From Zoroaster sp. YZ-2022 (Eukaryota > Echinodermata > Asteroidea > Forcipulatida > Zoroasteridae): a DNA stretch of 64,000 nucleotides. Below, in pieces: positions 1 to 9,085 of the stretch. The notes under the pieces are model-generated. The model did not search any database. It was given only the letters and a program-made list of their open reading frames with translations, and was not told the DNA's origin. Location: positions 24,380,682 through 24,444,681 of the forward strand of contig CM055831.1 of NCBI GenBank assembly GCA_029582265.1. The letters are read 5' to 3'. Within the stretch, counting starts at the first letter, position 1; each line of letters opens with the position of its first letter. Position numbers and translations under genes: made by a program.

Positions 1-14
1 AAAGTGATTATAAA

Positions 15-1257
15 ATGACAGAAGGAAGACTCGCACTTATGGAAGCAGACCCGGCGTATAATCCTCCTGAAGAGGAAGTTGAAATATATGGTGAAGGTGG
101 TGACATGTTAGTGCAGATGATGAAGAAGTAACAAAATAAATGAGCAAGCTGATGAAACGTCTTTTAGTATACCGACTTTATCTCAAATAGATAGATCACT
201 TAGACTTACAGTCGATGTTTTTTATGCAAGTATAGGTCGTGAAAACGCTATTAAAGACTACAATAGATTTGAAGGCGTATGGATAGTAAAAAAAAGTATA
301 CTTTATTTCAAAAAGGTGATAAAGAAATACGTTTAACGAGTACAAGAAAAGGTTTCCTTTAAAGTTGGGTAGTTTAAAGGTTTAACTTTAAAAGATTTTT
401 TACCATATGATGAAACTAGAGAGGCTTTAATGGATGTAGTAACCGAAGCGGAAAAACCAATCAAAGTGAAAACAAGCAGCGGTAGAAAATTACCAACTCC
501 ACCACCGTTACTAGTTGTAGAAAAATCTGAAAAAGTACAAGAAGCCATCAAAACGGTGGTGGCGGTAATGGGAAAAGAAACTCAAACAGAATTAAATATT
601 CGAAATGAAGCGCTTGATAAAATCATGACCACGAATAGGGGGAACAATTGGATCTTTAACTAAATTAAAAATAGTCAACCAAAAAATAGGTGATGCTGAA
701 GAAGGAGGTTTGAGGTTAATCAGGAGAATTACAAAACTAAACAAGACAAAACTGTTTTGGTTGAACAAATAATTAATGCGCAAAGATTACGTTCTTCGTA
801 GTCAAATCAATAGAATAAAAGAAACGGTCCAAAAATGTTGAAAAGAGACGTTACGTTGGAAGATAAAATCAGAACTTTATTTAGAGAACAAGGTCTTACT
901 ATCGTTAGTGTATTAATGACCGTCGGTTTAGCTATTACCTCTATAATCGAAGCTATCGTCAACGCCGTGAGTTCAGTTTACCTACACCCAAACCCAAACC
1001 TGTACACCCACGCCAACACCCATACCAACTCCAGATAGTGATGTGGATAAAAAAACCTTTACAAATTTAGCCAACGTATTATCTAAACTGGGGGAAAGCT
1101 TTAGCCGCTTTACCAGCTATTATCGGTAGTATAATAAATTGGTTATTTAAAAAATAACTAGCGTCGTTATGTTTGCGGCGCAAACATTTATGGTTAACCT
1201 TGACGGGGGTCGGTGTTTTAATTATAACTTATACGATAAAAAATAAAAATCAATTAT
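15..1257 (+). pseudogene. Virus-like element ORF A (copy 1), broken
   Basis: Seen: an acidic N-terminus from the ATG at 15, a middle region readable only by changing frame several times, then at about 835-960 a reading segment with DKIRTLFREQGLTIVSVL leading into a hydrophobic helix (VGLAITSIIEAIV), a Pro/Thr/His linker at 980-1037, a second hydrophobic stretch near 1090-1155 and a last membrane segment at 1163-1250. Family resemblance, from memory: invertebrate genomes carry many such proteins with an acidic or coiled N-half, a proline-rich linker and C-terminal membrane helices, next to capsid-like genes. Inferred role: a membrane-associated structural or packaging protein of a virus-derived element. 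ORF A' follows immediately and repeats this plan. The start was chosen because the sequence before the ATG (TATAAAATG) matches that before ORF A'. Frameshifts may be assembly errors or decay. Confidence 0.5.
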
Positions 1258-1260
1258 AAA

Positions 1261-2622
1261 ATGGCGGAAGGAGGCGATATACCTTTTAACGATGATGATA
1301 TGTTTTCCGATGAGGAAGATGATGATACGGTTTACCGATGCCGAAGATTATGTAGGAGAGAGAGTTGATAAAACGTCTTTTGGTCGACCCAGTCGTGTTG
1401 ATAGCACGAGCCATTATATAAATAAAGAATATGCCGTTGATGCATTTTAAACAATGGAATAAACCAAACGTTGTAAAAAGACTATAGTAGATTTAGATAT
1501 AGATACTCAGTACTTTGGTTCGTTAAGGGAAAAATGGTGAACAAATACAGTTAAGTAACCAAAAAGGGAAGCAGGAAAATTTTAGCAGAATCTACTTTAA
1601 AAAAAAACATGGCAAAGATTTTTTACGAACTTTTGGCATACAAAACCAAAAAATCGCCAGAAGCACAAGAAGCAATAGATGAGTATTTTTGACGCGACGG
1701 AAGAAAGCGCAAAGAAGAGACAATCGTTATCGTTGATGAAACGACTCATCAGTTACCGCAAACACAAAAAACGGTTTTAGACGAAATGATAAAAGCTAAC
1801 GAAAAAACAATTGAAGCTCTTTTAAAAAGACTGGTATCTAAAGGATAGTTACGATATAAGAACCTTTGCGGGTCTCAGTGAACTTATGAACGAGACGAGG
1901 CGAGATATTAGAATTACGAGAAAGATATGTAGAGGTAAAATAAAGAAAAATAGCCAAATTTGAACAACAGAACGAAAATGAGATAGGAGATGAAACGCGA
2001 TGGATTTACTACAAAGAAAAGTCACAAACTAAAGATGAAACATCGGAGATGAAGAGGATATGAGAAGATTTAAAAGTAGTGAAATTTCTAACCTTTTTGA
2101 TATAAAATGAAGAAACGTTAGACGCGATAAATGGAAAAACGCAACATTGGGTGAAAAATTAAAAGCTTATTTAAAATAAAGGCTTCACGATCGTTAGTAT
2201 ACTTGTGGCACCGTATGAGACCATATCGCTTTATCGTCAAACTTATAGGTGAAGTCGCGAGTTCAGTTTTACCAACACCTCCCATACCTAAACCTGAACC
2301 CACCACCAAACCACCTAAACCTGTACCCAGAACCACCTATTCTCCCAGAACCCACACCACCACCAACACCACCTGAACCCACACCAACACCACCACCAAC
2401 TCCACCTGATGGTGGATACAAAAATGTTAAAAAACTTTGCAAATGTATTAGCTAAACTGGGGCGAAAGCTTTTATTGCTTTACCAGCCATTATAGGATCG
2501 ATTATAAACTGGTTATTTAAAATAGCTTCAAAGCGTCGTTATGTTCGCGGCGCAACATTTATGGTTAACCTTGACCGCGGCCGGTGTTTTAATTATAACT
2601 TATACGAAAATGTTAAAATAAC
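1261..2622 (+). pseudogene. Virus-like element ORF A' (tandem paralog), broken
   Basis: Seen: starts with an ATG preceded by TATAAAATG context like ORF A, a very acidic N-terminus (runs of Asp/Glu at 1290-1330), a broken middle, then at 2270-2410 a proline-rich linker of repeated PPTPPEPTP type, and at about 2471-2520 a clean ALPAIIGSIINWLFK segment. The last 85 bases (2532-2615) are nearly identical to 1163-1245 of ORF A. Known: linker plus C-terminal membrane helices is the same plan as ORF A. Inferred: tandem duplication followed by divergence, with the C-terminal membrane segment conserved most. Several ±1 frameshifts separate the readable pieces. Function is not established; a virion membrane or scaffold role is only a guess. 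Confidence 0.5.
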
Positions 2623-2639
2623 AATTGTAATCATAACAC

Positions 2640-3968
2640 CTAGTCCGGTTAAATCGCAAAACCAACGATTAAAGCACTTTTTCTTCTTCATGACTATTTA
2701 GAGTTGACGTAGTTTCTAAAGAGCGTCAACGTTTCAAGAGAATGTGATATTGTAGAAAGAGTTGCTGTAAAATCGTTAGATTCTTGTACGTGTTCAGTTA
2801 TCGGCGGGTTGGTGATTGTAGCGGTAAAATAGGAGGAGCAGTGGGTGAATTTGTATCTAAATTTGAACCCAGAGATAAATCGCTCGTCGCTATTAATAAA
2901 TTATTATTGTATCCGGCGTACGTTCCTATTCGTAAATTCATATCGCTCGGCACTCATGTATAAATTTTCTCCGATGGCAAATTTAATTGAGAACGTTACT
3001 TTGTAAAACATCTGATATCGTTGAATGCTGGTTGTAAACGACCGGCGAGTCAATTTCTTTCCGGTTATATTTATAAATTCACGTTGCGCGTCTCAAACCG
3101 GTACCACCCGATAAAATGAGCTTTTGCTTGCGCTGAGCTCCTAAAATCGCGTACAACGTACGTTCTTATAGAATCGTTAATTCGTTGCGTGCCGACGTCC
3201 GTGGTAAACCCCAGCTGACTTGTACGCCAATATGAAACTTTGACCAAGCGATTTTAACGCGTGGCGATTGTAAAATGAATGCGACGACGTACGAACCACC
3301 TATGGGTCGTTAAGGCTATTTACTCATTTTAACCAACTTTTGTATTTATCGAAATCCATCCTTTTCTCGCCGATGTTGTAAATTTCAAACTACTTTATCG
3401 TAGTTGTTTCCCGGTACCGCTTTGTAACCGTTATCGTAATAATAAGCCGTTCCTAATCCGTTTGAAAAGTGGTCGACTCGTTGTTTCAATCGTCTTAACG
3501 ATAAAAGGTGAAATTCTTTACATGTCTATTGTACGCCTACGTCTATGTTGTTTGAAAAACGCGTCATAAAAATTTGAATAAGATGTAGGGGCAGCTCATT
3601 TCTTTGAGCAATCGTCTAATTTGGATAATAGACGTGAAATCTAAAAACTACGAATCATCATATTTAAATGGTTTAAATGTTGATAACTCACACCGCATCT
3701 CGTTGTGGCGCAGTACGTCGCAAAACTTATTTGATTTTGATAAAATTTGAGCGGGTTAGAATACCAATCGTCAACAACATCGTCGCTGACGACGTGAGGC
3801 AACGTATATTTTGAAACACATTAATGAACGTTGCGCTAAATGACTTTGTTTCGCTGACGTAAATGTTTATACTCAAATCGCTATCGGTAAAAAAAAAGGA
3901 GGCGTTTAAAATCTCCAGATTGCTTGTACGGATACGTATAATTACTCTCGAATGTTATTGAAACGTCA
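2640..3968 (-). pseudogene. Virus-like element ORF B, divergent to ORF C, broken
   Basis: Seen: the minus strand is readable in pieces from an ATG at 3968 down to a stop near 2640. Recognisable pieces include SNLEILNASFFFTDSDL near the N-terminus and LGTAYYYDNGYKAVPGNNYD near 3400-3460. The codon pattern is poor on the plus strand. Family resemblance, from memory: a gene with this order of motifs accompanies ORF A-like genes in cnidarian genomes and is probably a structural protein of the same element; no enzyme motif is visible. Neighbours: its start is 29 bases from the divergent ATG of ORF C, so the AT-rich gap 3969-3997 probably holds a bidirectional promoter. At least five frame changes are needed to read through. 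The function is unknown. Confidence 0.45.
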
Positions 3969-3997
3969 TTTTATTATATTATAATTTTAATAATAAA
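3969..3997. promoter_or_regulatory. Short AT-only bidirectional intergenic of virus-like block
   Basis: A 29-base spacer made only of A and T separates the divergent starts of ORF B and ORF C. Each ATG is directly preceded by AATAAA or ATAAA. Because of its position between head-to-head ORFs I infer a shared promoter; no experimental signal can be seen. Confidence 0.3.
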
Positions 3998-4650
3998 ATG
4001 TATTTCATGTCTGAAACGAAATTGGTAAAGAAGGAGGTCGATTAAATTAGACAACGTTATCGATAATCGGCGAGACAACCTCCTCGATTATATTACAGCG
4101 TAAAACATTTGGTGGATATTACAACGTACGTAAAGAGAGTATAATAATCGTTCGCACGACCGTGAAGACGACGTTGTAAATTTTATCGAAGCCGGGCTTT
4201 ACAACATTAACGAAATTATCGAGATTATAACAAAAGATAAGCTCGCCTTTCATCACGTTTACTATCGATAAAACAACCGGTGTTTTCTCTTGTTTAAATA
4301 ACTCTAGAGAGCAAGTCTATTAAATTTACTAGCGGGTTGGCTAATTTATTAAAGTTTCTACAACGAATTTCTAACCGGGGAATACAGCAACAAAATCGAC
4401 GTACAACTTTTTAAAATGTTATACATTCATTGTGATCAAATTTCTACGACCGATAATTATTTCAACGGTAAACCCTGCACTATTTTAAACGCCTTTGCAA
4501 GACGCGTCGTTCGGGCGAAAGCATGTACATGTATATAAAAATCACCGATGAAAACACATGAGTCGGCACTTTTTAACGAGTTGAGTTTTCGAGTTAGGGA
4601 TAGCAAAAGTAGAGACGTACATAATCACGGTTTCCATTATTTTAAATATA
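3998..4650 (+). pseudogene. Virus-like element ORF C, possible capsid-type protein, broken
   Basis: Seen: an ATG at 3998 and readable segments FIEAGLYNINEIIEIITK (near 4180-4235), a TIDKTTGVFSCLNNS piece (4262-4310), KIDVQLFKMLYIHCDQIS (4395-4445) and a SALFNELSFRVRDS piece (4567-4608). The order, an N-terminal helix region, a beta-rich middle and the CDQI-type strand, is like a conserved gene found next to ORF A-type genes in invertebrate elements that I remember as capsid or penton-like; this comes from memory of the family, not from a search. It is interrupted by several frameshifts. Inferred role: a jelly-roll-like virion protein. An unrelated structural protein is equally possible. Confidence 0.4.
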
Positions 4651-4663
4651 GAACAATATAAAT

Positions 4664-5060
4664 ATGGCGAGCATTTACGGGACCCAGTCGTATAACGAGC
4701 GTTGTCTCTAGAACGAGTGCTAGCGATGAAGCATCGATGAAAGGTGAAATGATGAACATCACGGATATCTAAACAGAGATGAAATTTTACAGCGAGTAGT
4801 TTTAATTGAAAATTCGACGTCGTACTAGGATGGCACGATACGTTTAAACAACCCTTTTCTTTTGTTTACGGTCGCGCCTACGTATTGTAGCATTTTTACG
4901 CAGTTTATAAAACTAATAGTTTTGTTACGCATTCAGCGACGCGTAATTACGCCCCCAACATTTATTATATTCCTTCTCCGCAACGAGATGTAAAATTTCA
5001 TTTTCTCGATCATGAAATTCAACATTTAAAATATGAAATGTGTTTTAAATGCGTGAAACG
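4664..5060 (+). pseudogene. Virus-like element ORF D, paralog of the next ORF, broken
   Basis: Seen: the ATG at 4664 opens MASIYG followed by a Ser/Thr-rich stretch, then pieces that must be read in other frames, including a basic/aromatic part with RDVKFHFLDHEIQHL at 4989-5030. The first residues and general length match ORF D' 500 bases downstream. No known domain is recognised. Inferred: a small structural protein of the same element. Frameshifts are present within the first 40 codons. Confidence 0.4.
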
Positions 5061-5162
5061 TTAGAAAAGTTTTGTCGTTTGAGTTTTCATTCGTTATATT
5101 CAAAAATCTGTTTCAATATTAAAATTAAAATACTGTCAAATTAATGATTTTATACTATAAAC

Positions 5163-5640
5163 ATGGCTAGTATTTACGGACCCAGTCGCACGAACTATAG
5201 TATCGCTAAAGAGAGTTATAACGATACCGTTCCACTACGTTAAAATAGGGTACCTCAAACCTGGTGAACTCTCAAGTTCTCACATTTTTATAGCGATTTA
5301 GAGATTGAATTTTATTGGCTTGCGAGTCAAGCGTATTACTATATATAGCGATACGTTGTTTTTCGTTCTCATGTTAGAACTAACGTAGGTGAAAATAATT
5401 TTATTCTTCGGTAGGAAGTAGTACACGTTATGGTGGTAAAACAGATTTTCAACATACTTAAACGTTGATTTTAATTTACAATGAAAACACGATATGTAGA
5501 ATTTACATTATGCTACGTTTCAAATTTAGATGATCGTGAAATTAAAAATATATAACTCTAAATTTATTCGGCTCTTAGACGAAGGAATATGTTACGAGAT
5601 AATTGTTAGAACTATTTCGTTAAATTAAAATCTTTACTAT
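5163..5640 (+). pseudogene. Virus-like element ORF D', paralog of ORF D, broken
   Basis: Seen: MASIYGPSRTNYSIAKESYN at the start, like the first residues of ORF D, then a LEIEFYWLASQAYYY piece at 5301-5345 and an acidic/basic end near 5530-5550. Stops or frame changes follow about 25 codons after the start. Two neighbouring genes with the same N-terminus indicate a second tandem duplication in this block, beside A/A'. No catalytic motif is visible and the function is unknown. Confidence 0.4.
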
Positions 5641-5655
5641 AATAAAAAAAAAACA

Positions 5656-6293
5656 ATGATCGCGCCTATAGAATCAACGAATGTACCTTTATCCAAATTT
5701 ACCACCTTTGACGAATGATTCTAAATCATTTCGATTGCAAAATCGACGATATTCAAAAAGAATTACGGATTGAAATTAACGAACGCGAAGCTGCATAAAA
5801 ATATAATAAAATCATCGAAACGTTTGCGACGTTGCGTAGAAACTTTAGTCAGAATGGGCCAAGGGGAGCAGGATCCATCGGAATAGCCAGTATCGCCACA
5901 GTCGTATCGATGCCGGTAGGATTAGCTTTAGAATGTTTAGCTTTATGGGGTTGGGCGAGCACAGCTCGCCATCAAATACGCTAAAATAAATTGTATAAAA
6001 AAGTTAAAAAACACGACGAACAATACGAGTTAGTTACAGGTAAACTCAACAACGATCGAAAACCACGTTAGTAAAGTTACAGAAGATGGTTCTACGTCAG
6101 TCAGAAGAATTTGTGCTCATATGCGAAGCAGCGAGATAAATATTATAAAATGAAAGAAAAATCTGTAATGTACTCGTTAAACTAACGACTTTACTCAGCT
6201 TAAACAGAAGTAAACCTATCGATAATGTAAAATGCAGAAAAAAAATTCTTATAGAAAAACTTTTGAGTTTAAAGTAGTTTTTGGCGATAAATA
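5656..6293 (+). pseudogene. Virus-like element ORF E, membrane and helical protein, broken
   Basis: Seen: the ATG at 5656 (after an A-run), a charged helical part with RIEINEREA at 5765-5795, a hydrophobic segment at 5872-5945 containing SIGIASIATVVSMPVGLALE, and a C-terminal charged part in which QSEEFVLICEAA (about 6098-6133) is followed by a KMKEK run. Family resemblance, from memory: proteins with a helical N-part, a Gly/Ala-rich membrane hairpin and a C-terminal DEEF-type charged motif accompany ORF A and ORF B relatives in other invertebrates. This is the best remaining argument that the block is one co-inherited unit. Several frameshifts. The biochemical role is unknown. Confidence 0.45.
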
Positions 6294-6364
6294 AGAGCTA
6301 CATCGTTATTCGCGAGTAGCGGAGCGTGTAAAACGTTCATTAGACCTCCCTGTATAATTATAAT

Positions 6365-6626
6365 TTATAATTTTCTTTCCAATACCCTTTTCATCAATAA
6401 ATTAAACGAGCGTATATCTTTCCTCTCGCCACATTTAATATCTTCGTGCATTTGTACACGAGCCCGCTTGCTTTTGTGCCATTTTACATCTACAACAAGG
6501 AAGTGGTATGCTCTGACCGCTGAATACGCCATCGATGCATCGGGCAATAGACATCATGAACACTATTCTACAACACTTACGTTTTTGCCAACTAAAAGCC
6601 ATTCGCACAAAATCATCGTTCTCCAT
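6365..6626 (-). pseudogene. Small cysteine-rich minus-strand ORF F
   Basis: Seen: two overlapping minus-strand frames, 6626 to 6435 and 6547 to 6365, look like one protein split by a frameshift. The first starts MENDDFVRMAFSWQKRKCCR and holds a CCRCK cluster. The second ends in a basic stretch (KRVLERKL) before a stop at 6365. The Cys cluster and Lys/Arg richness could suit a small nucleic-acid or zinc-binding protein, but no family is recognised. It faces ORF E, converging at about 6300-6365. Membership in the left element is inferred from position and composition only. Confidence 0.25.
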
Positions 6627-6706
6627 CTTTACTATTAAACAAGTGATAACATTATTCGTTATCTCATTTATATGTACGGTTTTTAAAAATAATCAAACCA
6701 CCGGAG

Positions 6707-6729
6707 GCCTCATCGATTTTTGATGAGGC
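6707..6729. terminator. GCCTCATC/GATGAGGC hairpin beside ORF F
   Basis: An 8-bp perfect stem with a 7-base loop, followed by T/A-rich sequence. It lies upstream of minus ORF F and downstream of the plus-strand genes. It could be a transcript 3'-end structure of the element, but chance is possible. Confidence 0.25.
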
Positions 6730-6784
6730 TACCCTCATTTTTAGGGAAACTCCTAAAATCATTACTAAAATCATAGTTTAATTT

Positions 6785-7000
6785 TTAAACAAAATAAAAC
6801 CAAATTCGGAAAAAATAATCCTTACCACCACCCAGCGAATTTAACCAAAAACATCTTTTAGAAACTAAATTTGTTTTAAATATGTTTTTAGAAATCGTTT
6901 TTAAATTCGTAAAACCGTCAAACTCTACTACCACCCAGCGAATTTGGACCAAAAATATCTTTAGTAGGTGGTCCGGGACGCCCATCTGACATATACTACC
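6785..7000 (-). repeat. Two copies of a 36-bp direct repeat, possibly coding
   Basis: 6823-6858 and 6926-6962 are near-identical copies about 103 bases apart. On the minus strand both read as a KD(I/V)FG.NSLGG-type peptide, in different frames, so this may be the remnant of a repetitive protein gene at the right edge of the virus-like block. No start or family can be assigned. Confidence 0.3.
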
Positions 7001-8340
7001 TTTCGTTAACTTGCAGCCTCCACTTGAGTGTTTTAGGCCTTGTTAGGCAAATTTCAGAATAAAAGTCCTTTTTATTTTGGGCAAAATGTTCAGAATGCAA
7101 CTCCATATTCAAGAATCAAGATATATGGAGAAACCAACCTGCAAAAGTTGCAGCTTCAGGCAGTACATTCTTAAAAAGCATTAATGATTAAAATGGTGTC
7201 ATAACACTTTACTTGTGTTTATTGTATTTATTTATTTATTGGTGTAAACTCGATGATGAATTTTGTTGCTAAGGGACAGTATTTAATTCATGATTATTTC
7301 ATGATTTCTCATATTATATAAGTTGGTAAAACCATGAAAATGCATAAATTTTTGGGTTGTTACAACAACAACACTGTCACGATCGGAGCAGATTACCAGG
7401 CACGGAATCAGTGCTTTCAGTTTTAGATGAACTCAGTAACTGGAAAATAATACCCAACGAGCACACAGCTTCTACGAGTACTGGTATTTACTCTTCATTC
7501 AAGATTTACATTTATCAACGAACCTGTGATAAAAACACTGATGGCTTACGTCTCAATTAATGAGACAATATAGTGGAACACTTTGAATCTAGGGTTTTTA
7601 TTCCATTCATTCTAACGTGGACTAAGAAAGCAGAATTCTTCCGATAAACCTTTAGTTATAGGCGAATGTACCCACAATATTACTATCAGAAATCACAAAT
7701 TTACCAACGGACACATTTGAACGCCCCCGTTCCCAAGCACAAACCTCACCTGAATGAAAACTAGCGTTATGTGGCAGTACCAAACTGTTTTTGGACCGTC
7801 TCAGCTAAGTTGACTGAAGCAGACAACGAGAGCGCTCAACCCGCCCAGTTTCAAACTGTCCGTGTAACGCCCCAGCCTGGTAGATGGCGTCTGTGGCGAT
7901 ACCACTGTAAGTCAAGGGGCGAACTTGCTGCCTGGAATTCACGGTTGAACAGTAGTCATATGGGTGCAGCGAAGTCCGCAGCTCGCCAGCTATAGTAACT
8001 CCACGCGAAATACTGGTTTTTTCAACCAGAAAAATAGACAGACTATGTTTTGTTGTATCCGTAGGGGTGATAGCTTACTGTAATCAGTGGTGTCGGTGAC
8101 AGGCCTCGCACACCGACCAATGTAACTGGTAGCTGATTGGATGAGTTTCCGCTGATTGACAACCAACCCAACTTCATATTTCTTGAAATGTATTGTGTAT
8201 TTCATAGAAGGCTATTTTGTGCAAATATTACACATTGTACGGTGACTGGTCAGTGATTACAAAGGCACCAGTATTACAAACAACTCGTCCTTTAGTGCAC
8301 GGCAAGAGCACGTGAACTTATTATGTGGGCAGGGGACAAA
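7001..8340. other. No gene recognised
   Basis: Mixed AT-rich sequence. Short open frames at 7357-7560, 7771-7995 and 7990-8205 have no recognisable motif or splice context. Nothing else is supported. Confidence 0.5.
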
Positions 8341-8480
8341 CACTTCAAAAATAATAAATAAATAAATAAATAAACAAATAAACAAATAAACAACAACAGT
8401 CAAATTAATAAATTATTTAATAAAACAAACAAACAAACAAACAAACACCCCAACAAACAAATAAACAAATAAAATAAAAT
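8340..8480 (+). repeat. AAAT/AAAC microsatellite
   Basis: Runs of AAATA, AAACA and related tetra/pentanucleotides, with A-rich interruptions. It directly abuts the left arm of the foldback element that follows. Confidence 0.85.
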
Positions 8481-8486
8481 GGTTGT

Positions 8487-9085
8487 TTCATCAATATACA
8501 CCCATCACAACTTCTAAAGTTCCCCTGTAATATTTTTTTTAGAATATCTCAACAAGTAGAAATTCAATCATGCATGCAACAATTGACAGTGATTTGAATG
8601 AAAATTCAGCTGAAAAAAGTTGCAGCACAAAGCATTGCTTCAATGGTGCTGCAAGTTACACATGTAGTTTTCTGTAAGAACTCTTGTTATGGAGAATAAT
8701 GGAGGACCAATCATATTAAACTCTTGCTCTACCCTTCTAAAACAATGGACATGCATGTTTGCATGTTGCTCTTTGAATATTCTTTTTCTTATTATGAAAC
8801 AGCCATCAATATCATTGTTACGATACATGAGTTCTCACGAAAACTACACGTGTAACATGCCATTGAAGCAAATGCTTTGTACTGCAACTTGAAATTTTTT
8901 GTACTGAACTTTGAATTGCATGATTGAATTTCAACCATTTCATTACGAGCTGTGTAGAACATGTCATTCTGTCATTTGCTTTTTTTGGATTTTTAAAATT
9001 ACATGCAATACTTGTTGAGATATTCTAAAATATTAGGGGAACTTAGACGTTGTGATGGGTGTATATTATTGATTCAAAAGAAAAA
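8487..9085. mobile_element. About 600-bp foldback (MITE-like) element
   Basis: The left arm (about 8487-8700) is the reverse complement of the right arm (about 8800-9085). Matching landmarks are ATATACACCCATCACAA at 8495-8515 against its complement at 9049-9066, AATATCTCAACAAGTA against its complement near 9012-9026, and the AAGTTGCAG...GTGTAGTTTTC block in both arms. The arms contain indels. The loop holds a small palindrome around ACATGCATG. No ORF is credible: the plus and minus frames here mirror each other because of the palindrome. It is a non-autonomous DNA element by structure; the superfamily is not determined. Confidence 0.75.
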
